Below, piece after piece: positions 1 to 6,319 of a stretch of 8,287 nucleotides of DNA. Made by a program: the position numbers and the translations under genes. Origin of the DNA: Anoxypelagibacter denitrificans (GTDB lineage Bacteria > Pseudomonadota > Alphaproteobacteria > Pelagibacterales > Pelagibacteraceae); assembly GCA_017640265.1 (NCBI GenBank), contig JAGFVZ010000037.1, forward strand, positions 1 to 8,287, read 5' to 3'. Positions within the stretch are counted from its first letter, which is position 1, and every line of letters starts with the position of its first letter. The notes under the pieces were generated by a model. The model ran no database searches. It worked only from the letters and a program-made list of their open reading frames with translations, and was not told the DNA's origin.

Positions 1-16
1 ACTATTCTAAACTGAA

Positions 17-337
17 ATGAACGAAAAACAGGCTAAGTTTTCAATCGGTGATATTGTAAAACACAAATACTTTAATTTTAGAGGTGTGATTTATGACGTT
101 GATTTTGAATTCAATAATTCAGAAGAATGGTATCGGTCTATACCTAAGGATGTTAGACCGAGAAAAGATCAACCTTTTTATCATCTGCTTGCCGAGAACA
201 ATGAAATTACCTATGAGGCATATGTTTCAGAACAAAATTTGATAACGGATAATTCTGGAGAGCCAGTACAACACCCTTTAGTAAATGAAATTTTTTCTGA
301 AAAAAAAGGATCAGCGTATTATAAGCGTTCAAATTAA
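17..337 (+). CDS. hspQ: Heat shock protein HspQ (YccV-like, hemimethylated-DNA-binding domain)
   Basis: Complete 106-residue protein, close to the usual ~105 residues of the HspQ family. Almost the whole chain is the YccV-like domain. It shows the opening FSIGDIVKHK with FRGVIYDVD (residues 8-29), a conserved W38-Y39, the RPRKDQPFYHLL stretch (47-58), and the ITYEAYVSEQNL / HPLV segment (64-88). The family forms a small SH3-like barrel. In enterobacteria HspQ is heat-induced, was first described as binding hemimethylated oriC DNA and affecting DnaA stability, and was later shown to tune Lon protease specificity; a cytosolic protein-quality-control role is the likely job here. An in-frame TAA at positions 8-10 leaves the ATG at 17 as the only reasonable start. 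There is no clear Shine-Dalgarno sequence in the 16 bases available, and the promoter lies outside the window. It is separated by 269 bases from the next gene, so it is probably its own transcription unit or the end of one. Confidence 0.93.
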   Translation: MNEKQAKFSIGDIVKHKYFNFRGVIYDVDFEFNNSEEWYRSIPKDVRPRKDQPFYHLLAENNEITYEAYVSEQNLITDNSGEPVQHPLVNEIFSEKKGSAYYKRSN

Positions 338-420
338 AAATTTAATTTATCTGCCACAAATTTAACAAAATTTACTCAAAACTCTGACCCAAAGGAGATG
401 TATTTTCTTAAATGTTAGTG

Positions 421-476
421 CCTAATTGAGGATTAACTTATACTTCCTTATCTCCCTCTCAAAATCCTCAATTAGG
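421..476. repeat. Perfect 14-bp inverted repeat with pyrimidine-rich 28-nt loop; possible small RNA or structured leader
   Basis: CCTAATTGAGGATT at 421-434 is the exact reverse complement of AATCCTCAATTAGG at 463-476. The 28-nt loop (435-462) contains the pyrimidine run CTTCCTTATCTCCCTCTC. There is no T-tract on either side, so it does not look like an intrinsic terminator in either direction. ATCTCC in the loop (450-455) is complementary to GGAGAT upstream (394-399), so a pseudoknot is possible if the RNA begins before about 390. Loops rich in UCCC/CUCC that can pair with Shine-Dalgarno sequences are known in several alphaproteobacterial small RNAs; assigning that role here is inference. Strand and transcription are unknown. 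Confidence 0.6.
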
Positions 477-522
477 ACAAAAAGTTAGAAAAAATCAAAA
501 TCATTTTAATTTATTTGGGCGG

Positions 523-528
523 TATAAT
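523..528 (+). promoter_or_regulatory. Candidate -10 box (TATAAT) for the PagL-like gene and possibly the downstream operon
   Basis: A perfect TATAAT lies 78 bases before the ATG at 607, preceded by the locally GC-rich GGGCGG (517-522). No convincing -35 hexamer sits 16-18 bases upstream (ATCATT/TCATTT at 500-506), and there is no extended TGn motif. In DNA this AT-rich a chance TATAAT is quite likely. If used, transcription would start near 535 and leave a leader of about 70 nt. Confidence 0.35.
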
Positions 529-606
529 ACTTTTTTTAAAAAAGCTTAATAATCAAGAAATAATAGGTATATACATTAAGCAACATAAATTGTATTTTTT
601 TTAGAA

Positions 607-1149
607 ATGAAAATTAAATTTTTTATCATTTATTTTATAACATATTTGTTTGTGAATAGCGTTTCTTTTGCGGAAGAAAAAGATTCGCAAATGAATTCTT
701 ATACAGGAATCCTTGATGACAAAAGGTCAGGACTAAATGTGTATAGCGGAATGTTTGATTTTAGTGATCATAAACAAAGAGCATCTCTTATAGGGATTGA
801 ACACCAAAATCACAATTTGTACAGAGACACTTTAGTTGGTAAAATTTCTCCTGTAACTGGATTTTTTATAACAGAAAATAATGCTTCGTATATTTATACG
901 GGTATTGAAACAAATTATAAACTGGGACGTTTAAACATCACTCCTAGTTTTACTCCAGGACTATACGCAAAGGGAGATGGAAAAGATCTAGGTTCAGTCA
1001 TAGAATTCAAAAGCGATGTGCAACTGTCTTATGATGTTGGCGAGAGCATGAATTTGGGAATGTCTTATAATCACGTATCAAATGCTAGTTTAGGAGATAA
1101 GAACCCTGGGGCGAATAGTTACATGTTTAATTTTCTTAAAAAGTTTTAA
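607..1149 (+). CDS. Predicted outer-membrane lipid A deacylase / acyloxyacyl hydrolase-like protein (PagL family)
   Basis: Complete 180-residue protein. Residues 1-22 form a typical Sec signal peptide: a basic start, a hydrophobic core, and the cleavage context SFA before E23. The mature part alternates polar and hydrophobic residues like an outer-membrane beta-barrel and ends in Phe, as barrel proteins recognised by BAM usually do. The C-terminal motif HVSNASLGDKNPGANS (156-171) matches the PagL / lipid A 3-O-deacylase signature, in which the His (here H156) and the Ser two residues on (S158) are catalytic and Asn (N159) follows. By simple register counting, the third catalytic residue of Pseudomonas PagL (Glu, 12 residues after Ser) would be N170 here, so activity is not assured. 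Known PagL removes the 3-O-linked acyl chain of lipid A in the outer membrane. The SD is weak (TTAGA). The gene ends 15 bases before lldD and may be co-transcribed with it, though it has no obvious metabolic link. The family is fairly secure, the exact substrate is not. Confidence 0.72.
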   Translation: MKIKFFIIYFITYLFVNSVSFAEEKDSQMNSYTGILDDKRSGLNVYSGMFDFSDHKQRASLIGIEHQNHNLYRDTLVGKISPVTGFFITENNASYIYTGIETNYKLGRLNITPSFTPGLYAKGDGKDLGSVIEFKSDVQLSYDVGESMNLGMSYNHVSNASLGDKNPGANSYMFNFLKKF

Positions 1150-1164
1150 AATTTACTTAATTTT

Positions 1165-2313
1165 ATGAGTCTAAAAGATTGCTATAATTTTGACGATTTT
1201 AGACGATTGGCAAAAAAAAAATTACCCTCACCAATTTTTCATTATATCGATGGAGGGGCAGACGATGAAATAACTCTTAGAAGAAATACTAAGTCGTTTG
1301 ATAATTGCGATTTAATACCCAATGTATTAAATGATGTGAGCAATGTGGATCTATCTACAACTGTTTTAGGACAAAAAATTGACTTCCCGCTTTTTCTTGC
1401 AGCAACAGCCATGCATCGTCTTTACCATCATCATGGTGAACGAGCTACAGCAAAAGCTGCCGAAAAAATGGGAACAATGTTTGGTATATCAACTATGGCC
1501 ACTGTAAGTATTGAAGAAATTGCAAAATTAACCAAAGGCCCTAAATTATTTCAACTTTATATTCATAAAGACACAGGATTAACGGACAATTTAATTGAAC
1601 GATGTAAGAAAGCTGGTTTTAACAGTATGTGTTTAACCGTAGATACGGTTGTGGGGGGTAATAGAGAAAGAGATCGTAGAACAGGATTTACTACACCTCC
1701 TAAATTAACATTAGGTAGTCTATTAAGTTTTGCGCTACATCCAGGCTGGACTCTAAATAATTTACTTCATGAAAAATTTCAGCTGGCTAATATTATTCAT
1801 ACGACTAAGAAAGGCAGCGGCATTGATAAATCAGTTGTAGATTATATCAACGAACAGTTTGATCCCTCAATGGATTGGAAAGATGCAGAATACTGTGTAA
1901 AAAAATGGGGAGGACCCTTTGCTCTTAAAGGAGTTATGTCAGTTGAGGATGCTAAAAAAGCAATCGATATTGGATGTAGTGCAATTATGATTTCTAATCA
2001 TGGAGGGAGACAGCTCGACGGTTCTAGAGCACCTTTCGATCAGCTGGCAGAGATCGTTGATGCTGTTGGAGACAAAATAGAAGTAATTCTTGACGGAGGA
2101 GTTAGAAGAGGAACTCACGTTTTAAAAGCACTAGCACTTGGAGCAAAGGCTTGTAGTTTTGGTAAAGGATATTTATTTTCCTTAGGCGCCGGAGGACAAA
2201 AAGGTGTCGAGGCTGTGTTGCAAATAATGAAAGACGAAATTAAACGCGATATGACATTGATGGGATGTAAATCTGTCAAAGAACTTAACAGATCAAAAGT
2301 TGTTTTTAGATAA
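1165..2313 (+). CDS. lldD: FMN-dependent L-lactate / 2-hydroxyacid dehydrogenase (LldD family)
   Basis: Complete 382-residue protein of the FMN-dependent alpha-hydroxyacid dehydrogenase family, within the normal 350-400 range. The TIM-barrel landmarks are all present: Y27 in FHYIDGGADDE, AATAMHRLYHHHGE (79-92), GISTMATVSIEEI (107-119), Q130/Y132 in FQLYIHKD, D160 in LTVDT, R167, K255 in ALKGV, and the active-site signature SNHGGRQLDG with catalytic H279 and R282. The longer loop after about residue 175 is in the position of the membrane-associating segment of the dehydrogenase (rather than soluble oxidase) members. It would oxidise L-lactate to pyruvate, or a related 2-hydroxyacid, and pass electrons to quinone at the inner membrane. 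Its neighbours, an aminotransferase and glcDEF, make glycolate or another small 2-hydroxyacid an alternative substrate. The ATG at 1165 has no recognisable SD. All catalytic residues are intact; the specificity cannot be read from sequence alone. Confidence 0.88.
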   Translation: MSLKDCYNFDDFRRLAKKKLPSPIFHYIDGGADDEITLRRNTKSFDNCDLIPNVLNDVSNVDLSTTVLGQKIDFPLFLAATAMHRLYHHHGERATAKAAEKMGTMFGISTMATVSIEEIAKLTKGPKLFQLYIHKDTGLTDNLIERCKKAGFNSMCLTVDTVVGGNRERDRRTGFTTPPKLTLGSLLSFALHPGWTLNNLLHEKFQLANIIHTTKKGSGIDKSVVDYINEQFDPSMDWKDAEYCVKKWGGPFALKGVMSVEDAKKAIDIGCSAIMISNHGGRQLDGSRAPFDQLAEIVDAVGDKIEVILDGGVRRGTHVLKALALGAKACSFGKGYLFSLGAGGQKGVEAVLQIMKDEIKRDMTLMGCKSVKELNRSKVVFR

Positions 2314-2395
2314 TACTAAATATTTTTTGCATATTAGCTATTCGTAAAGAAGAACTTTAAATAATTTTAAGTATATTGTATTTTATACATCTCCA

Positions 2396-3559
2396 ATGAA
2401 ATTGGCACAAAATTTATCTAGACTAGGAACCGAAACTGCTTTTAAAGTTTTGGCAGAAGCTAAAGGGTTAGAAAAGCAAGGAAAGAAAATAATTCATTTG
2501 AGCTTAGGGCAACCTGATCTTAAGACTCCCCAACACATTATAGATGCTACCGTTAAAGCACTCAATGACGGTCATCACGGATATGTTTTGCCTAACGGTA
2601 TTATTGAATGCAGGGAAGCAGTAAGCAGAAAAATTGAGAAACTTTATAAGGCAAAAATTAATCCAGAACGTATAGTTATTATGCCCGGAGGGAAACCCAC
2701 AATGTTCTACGCTATTACTTTATTTGGAGAACCGGGTTCAGAAATTATTTATCCGGATCCCGGATTTCCAATTTATGAGTCCATGATTAACTATACAGGC
2801 GCCAAAGCTGTTCCTATAAATCTTCTTAAATCAAAAGATTTTAGCCTTAATCCAGATGCAGTACTTTCGTTAATCAATAATAAAACAAGGCTCATTATTT
2901 TAAACAATCCTATAAATCCCACTGGAAGTTTTACTGAAAAAAAATACATCGATAAATTGGCAAAAGGATTGGAAAAATATCCAAATGTTGCAATTTTAAG
3001 CGACGAAATTTATGACAGACTAATTTTTGATAATAAGCCCATGCCTACTTTTTTTAATTATCCAGAATTATATGACAGACTTATTGTTCTTAACGGTTGG
3101 AGCAAAACCTATTGTATGACTGGGTGGCGCTTAGGATGGGGTGTTTGGCCAGAAAAGTTTATCGAACATATCATCAAGTTTTGTGTCAACAATCATTCGT
3201 GTGTAAATGCGGCAATACAATTTGGCGGTATCGCAGCACTTGATGGTTCAGAAGAATCCATAAATACTATGGTAGAAAAATTTACAGCAAGAAGAAAACT
3301 TATCCATGAAGGATTAAATGATCTCAATGGAGTAGAGTGCAGTTTACCAGGAGGAGCCTTTTATGCCTTTCCCAATATAAAAGGAACAGGGATGTCAGGC
3401 GTTGAGTTTGCAAAAAAATGTTTACATGAAGCTGGTGTGGCAATAGTACCTGGCACATCTTTTGGCAATCTGGCCAAGGATTATGTAAGGTTTAGTTTTG
3501 CAGCATCTAGGGATGATATCAACGCAGCATTAGATAAAATTAAGAAAATACTTAAGTAA
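2396..3559 (+). CDS. Class I PLP-dependent aminotransferase (aspartate/alanine aminotransferase type)
   Basis: Complete 387-residue fold-type I aminotransferase of the AspC/AlaT group, usual length about 390. Visible landmarks are the N-terminal SLGQPDLKTP (residues 36-45), the family NPTG motif (N174-G177), D203 and Y206 in SDEIYDR which contact the PLP ring, the Schiff-base lysine K237 in NGWSKTYCMTGWRLGW, and R365 in YVRFSFA which binds the substrate carboxylate. It transfers an amino group between an amino acid and a 2-oxoacid in the cytosol; the amino donor cannot be read from the sequence. Its position between lldD and glcDEF suggests it uses the products of those enzymes, for example glyoxylate to glycine or pyruvate to alanine; this is inference from context. 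It lies 82 bases after lldD and 50 before the chosen glcD start. The SD is weak. I saw no convincing promoter in the 2314-2395 gap. Confidence 0.88.
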   Translation: MKLAQNLSRLGTETAFKVLAEAKGLEKQGKKIIHLSLGQPDLKTPQHIIDATVKALNDGHHGYVLPNGIIECREAVSRKIEKLYKAKINPERIVIMPGGKPTMFYAITLFGEPGSEIIYPDPGFPIYESMINYTGAKAVPINLLKSKDFSLNPDAVLSLINNKTRLIILNNPINPTGSFTEKKYIDKLAKGLEKYPNVAILSDEIYDRLIFDNKPMPTFFNYPELYDRLIVLNGWSKTYCMTGWRLGWGVWPEKFIEHIIKFCVNNHSCVNAAIQFGGIAALDGSEESINTMVEKFTARRKLIHEGLNDLNGVECSLPGGAFYAFPNIKGTGMSGVEFAKKCLHEAGVAIVPGTSFGNLAKDYVRFSFAASRDDINAALDKIKKILK

Positions 3560-3574
3560 ATTTACTTTAGTTTT

Positions 3575-3603
3575 TTGACAATATATATTTAAAATTGCAG
3601 AAT
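3575..3603 (+). promoter_or_regulatory. Candidate internal promoter in front of glcD
   Basis: A perfect TTGACA lies at 3575-3580. At the ideal 17-base spacing comes CAGAAT (3598-3603), a 4/6 match to TATAAT. If this is real, transcription would start at or near 3610, which is the preferred ATG of glcD, so the message would be leaderless. The -10 is poor and no SD precedes glcD, so this is only a suggestion. glcDEF could equally be transcribed from further upstream. Confidence 0.3.
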
Positions 3604-3609
3604 GAAACT

Positions 3610-5106
3610 ATGAGTAATTTAAAAATGCCAAAGATCGATAATAGGGTAATACAAAATAGAGATCAAATTATTAAAGATCTTGGAAAATTTATTAGTAAAG
3701 AAAATATTTTATCACATCAAGACGAAATCAAACCTTACGAAACAGACGGATTGACAGCATACAAACAAAAACCTTTAATAGTAATTTTGCCTGAGACCAC
3801 CAAAGAGGTAAGTAAAGTTTTATCTTATTGTAATAAAAATAATATTAAGGTAGTTCCAAGAGGGGCCGGTACAGGCTTGTCTGGAGGAGCGCTGCCTTTA
3901 GCTGATTGTGTTTTATTAAGTCTTGGAAAATTTAATAAAATTTTAGAAATCGATTTTAAAAATAGATGTGTTGTTGCTCAAACGGGAGTAACCAACTTGG
4001 CTATTACACAAGCTGTTCAAGATAATAATTTTTATTATGCGCCCGATCCCTCAAGTCAAATTGCCTGTTCTATAGGCGGCAATGTAGCAGAAAATTCTGG
4101 GGGAGTTCATTCTTTAAAATATGGAACGACAACTAATAATATTTTAGGGCTAAAAATTGTTTTAATGGACGGAACTATAACAACAATTGGAGGAAAAGTT
4201 TTTGATTCACCCGGATATGATTTATTAGGATTAATAACTGGTTCCGAAGGTTTGTTATGTATAATTACAGAAGTTACTGCAAAAATTTTACAAAGACCTG
4301 ACACAATAAAAGCAGCTCTACTTGGATTTCCAACTATAGAAGATAGCGGAAATTGTGTTGGTGAAATTATTGCTGAAGGAATTATTCCAGCGGGCATGGA
4401 AATAATGGATAAGGCCTTAACTCATGCAACAGAAAAATTTTCTAAAGCGGGCTATCCTTTAGATGCTGAAGCAATGATGATAGTAGAATTAGACGGAACC
4501 GATTTAGAGGTTACCGAGCTTTTGAAAAAAGTTGCAGAGATTGGAAAAAAAAATAATTGTACTACCGTCAAAATAAGCAATTCCGAGGAAGAAAGACTAA
4601 AATTTTGGTCAGGGAGAAAAGCAGCCTTTCCCGCATGTGCCACATTAGCCCCGGATTATCTTTGTATGGACGGAACTATTCCAAGAGGCAAGCTTGCTGA
4701 AGTTTTAAGAGAAATTACAAGATTATCTAAAGAATATAATTTACCGGTTGCAAATGCTTTTCACGCAGGTGACGGCAATCTGCATCCATTAATTATGTTT
4801 GATGCTAATGATCAACAATCTTTAGAAAAAACCGAAAAATTTGGAGCAGATATTCTAAAATACTGCGTTAAAGTTGGCGGTGTACTAACAGGAGAACACG
4901 GCGTCGGAATAGAAAAAAGAGAATTAATGTGTGAAATGTTTAATCAAAACGATATTCAGCAACAACTTGATATTAAAATTGCATTAGATCCAAGTTCTTT
5001 ATTAAATCCAGGAAAGGTATACCCTATCTTGAGAAAATGCGCTGAACAAGGAAGGATACACGTCCATGGAGCTAAAGAAAAATTCTCAGACATTCCAAGA
5101 TTTTAA
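3610..5106 (+). CDS. glcD: Glycolate oxidase, FAD-linked subunit GlcD
   Basis: Complete FAD-dependent subunit of glycolate dehydrogenase, 498 residues from the ATG at 3610, against about 499 for E. coli GlcD. A TTG in the same frame at 3595 would add five residues (503 total); the ATG was preferred for its codon and the length match. The N-terminal half is the FAD_binding_4 (PCMH-type) domain, with PRGAGTGLSGG (P83-G93) and GGNVAENSGG binding the flavin. The C-terminal half is the FAD-linked oxidase domain, with HAGDGNLHP (from H385) and TGEHGVGIEKR (E429, H430) near the active site. It oxidises glycolate (or D-lactate-like 2-hydroxyacids) to the 2-oxoacid and hands electrons through GlcE/GlcF to quinone at the inner membrane. 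Its 3' end overlaps glcE by 41 bases, which implies translational coupling. The family also holds D-lactate dehydrogenases, but the glcE and glcF neighbours favour glycolate. Confidence 0.93.
   Translation: MSNLKMPKIDNRVIQNRDQIIKDLGKFISKENILSHQDEIKPYETDGLTAYKQKPLIVILPETTKEVSKVLSYCNKNNIKVVPRGAGTGLSGGALPLADCVLLSLGKFNKILEIDFKNRCVVAQTGVTNLAITQAVQDNNFYYAPDPSSQIACSIGGNVAENSGGVHSLKYGTTTNNILGLKIVLMDGTITTIGGKVFDSPGYDLLGLITGSEGLLCIITEVTAKILQRPDTIKAALLGFPTIEDSGNCVGEIIAEGIIPAGMEIMDKALTHATEKFSKAGYPLDAEAMMIVELDGTDLEVTELLKKVAEIGKKNNCTTVKISNSEEERLKFWSGRKAAFPACATLAPDYLCMDGTIPRGKLAEVLREITRLSKEYNLPVANAFHAGDGNLHPLIMFDANDQQSLEKTEKFGADILKYCVKVGGVLTGEHGVGIEKRELMCEMFNQNDIQQQLDIKIALDPSSLLNPGKVYPILRKCAEQGRIHVHGAKEKFSDIPRF
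5052..5056 (+). promoter_or_regulatory. Shine-Dalgarno sequence AAGGA supporting the glcE start
   Basis: AAGGA inside the 3' end of glcD lies nine bases before the ATG at 5066. It is one of the few good SD sequences in the window. It supports an overlapping start for glcE rather than a later one after the glcD stop. Confidence 0.55.
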
Positions 5107-6319
5107 TTCTACCATATTAAAACCTTCTAACGAAGAACAAGTTCAGCAGATAATCAGATATTGTTATAAAAATAATTTACCAATTGAGATTGTAGGGACA
5201 GGCTCGAAAAAAGAAATTGGAAAAAATTTACAATGTAAAAAAATCTTAGACATGTCTAACATATCTGGGATTATGAATTATAAACCCGACGAATTATATA
5301 TAACCGTAAAAGCTTCAACTCCTATTAATTTTATACAAGAGGAACTAAAAAAAAATAATCAATATTTAGCTTTTGAACCAGTTAATTTTGAAAAAATTTT
5401 CGGAAAAGATTCTAAAGAAGGAACTATTGCAGGAGCTTTATCATGCAATTTTTCTGGTTCTAGAAGATTTAAAGTAGGTAGCGCAAGAGATCACATACTT
5501 GGTTTTAAAGGTTATAATGGAAAAGGAGAAAAGATTAAATCTGGCGGCACTGTTCAAAAAAATGTAACAGGCTATGATCTTTCCAAATTAATTACAGGTT
5601 CATTCGGAACTCTTGTGGTATTAACTGAAATTACTCTTAAAGTTTTACCATTAGAGTCTGACACCAAAACAATTGTAATTAGCGGCCTTCCTCTTGAAGA
5701 TTCTTTGGAGATTATGGGATCGGCATTGAATTCTTCGAATGATCCCTCGGGCGCCGTTTTTTATCCAGAAAACTTTAGAAATAGTTTTATATTTAATGAT
5801 CTTGCCTATCCTGGTTCTATTACGGGTATTAGATTAGAAGGTACATCCGGATCAATTGATCAGAGGATTAAAAATTTTTATAATCAATGGTCTTTAAACG
5901 AAAAAAAAACAACTATCCTAGATAAAGCACAATCAATAATTTTTTGGGAAGATACAAGAAGTTTAAAGGTTTTTTCAAATACAGATAAAAGCCTATTGAG
6001 GGCAGTAGTACCACCTTCGGAAACGACAAATCTAATTAGTAGGTTAAGACTTTTTCATGCAAATTATTTTTTTGATTGGGGAGGGTCATTAGTGTGGTTA
6101 GAACTGGATTATTTATCGTCTGAAAAAATTGATCAAATCAGAAAAAGAGTGCTAGACGTTGGTGGATATTTAACTGTAATTAAATCAAAGCAAAATTTGA
6201 AAGATTCTACCGAAATCTTTACCGTTAATCCAATTGAATTTAGAATTTCTCAAAATATAAAAAAAAGCTTTGATCCAAAAAGAATTTTTAATCCCGGAAG
6301 GATGTATAGAGGCATATAA
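5066..6319 (+). CDS. glcE: Glycolate oxidase, FAD-binding subunit GlcE
   Basis: Complete 417-residue FAD-binding subunit, longer than the ~350 residues of E. coli GlcE; much of the middle and C-terminal part is less conserved. The N-terminal FAD_binding_4 domain shows IEIVGTGSKKEIG (about 40-52), GTIAGAL (from G119), SGSRRFKVGSARDHILG and the clear GlcE/GlcD-type VQKNVTGYDLSKL (N166-V167-T168-G169-Y170-D171), followed by GSFGTLVVLTEITLKVLP. The C-terminus FDPKRIFNPGRMYRG is the usual ending of this family. Together with GlcD and GlcF it forms the membrane-associated glycolate dehydrogenase. The ATG lies 41 bases inside glcD with an AAGGA at proper spacing; the stop codon directly touches the glcF ATG. 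This tight packing says the three subunits are made together from one message. No damage is seen. Confidence 0.92.
   Translation: MELKKNSQTFQDFNSTILKPSNEEQVQQIIRYCYKNNLPIEIVGTGSKKEIGKNLQCKKILDMSNISGIMNYKPDELYITVKASTPINFIQEELKKNNQYLAFEPVNFEKIFGKDSKEGTIAGALSCNFSGSRRFKVGSARDHILGFKGYNGKGEKIKSGGTVQKNVTGYDLSKLITGSFGTLVVLTEITLKVLPLESDTKTIVISGLPLEDSLEIMGSALNSSNDPSGAVFYPENFRNSFIFNDLAYPGSITGIRLEGTSGSIDQRIKNFYNQWSLNEKKTTILDKAQSIIFWEDTRSLKVFSNTDKSLLRAVVPPSETTNLISRLRLFHANYFFDWGGSLVWLELDYLSSEKIDQIRKRVLDVGGYLTVIKSKQNLKDSTEIFTVNPIEFRISQNIKKSFDPKRIFNPGRMYRGI
6308..6312 (+). promoter_or_regulatory. Shine-Dalgarno sequence AGAGG for glcF
   Basis: AGAGG sits seven bases before the glcF ATG at 6320, within the last codons of glcE. 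With the glcE TAA (6317-6319) immediately followed by ATG, this indicates coupled translation of GlcE and GlcF. Confidence 0.55.

Larger units (their letters stand above)
338..606. other. Non-coding gap between hspQ and the PagL-like gene
   Basis: This is the longest non-coding stretch in the window (269 bases) and I see no credible gene in it. It contains an AAAGGAGA purine block (391-398), a perfect 14-bp inverted repeat (421-434 / 463-476) with a pyrimidine-rich loop, and a TATAAT box (523-528). A second AT-rich TATATA lies at 568-573. The AAATTAAAAATTTAATTT stretch just after the hspQ stop could form a weak A/T hairpin, but it is too poor to call as a terminator. The size of the gap is notable beside the 0-82 base gaps elsewhere in the window, so it probably carries regulatory or small-RNA function. 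Confidence 0.6.

Noticed and set aside
391..433. Tiny leader peptides after AAAGGAG: a 6-codon frame from ATG 398 and a 5-codon frame from ATG 412
   Set aside because: The first ATG abuts the SD with no spacing, and the second is 14 bases away and ends at once; neither has a known leader-peptide pattern.
421..490. Rho-independent terminator of hspQ
   Set aside because: The stem is perfect, but the sequence after it is ACAAAAAG with no T-tract, and the loop is very long.
3602..3604. ATG at 3602 as the glcD start
   Set aside because: It is out of frame with GlcD; the in-frame candidates are TTG 3595 and ATG 3610.
4107..4397. 96-codon open frame on the - strand within glcD
   Set aside because: It is antisense to the conserved FAD domain of glcD, and its translation shows no recognisable family; it is a shadow of the real gene.
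4452..4643. 63-codon open frame on the - strand within glcD
   Set aside because: It lies opposite conserved GlcD coding sequence and shows no domain or start signal.
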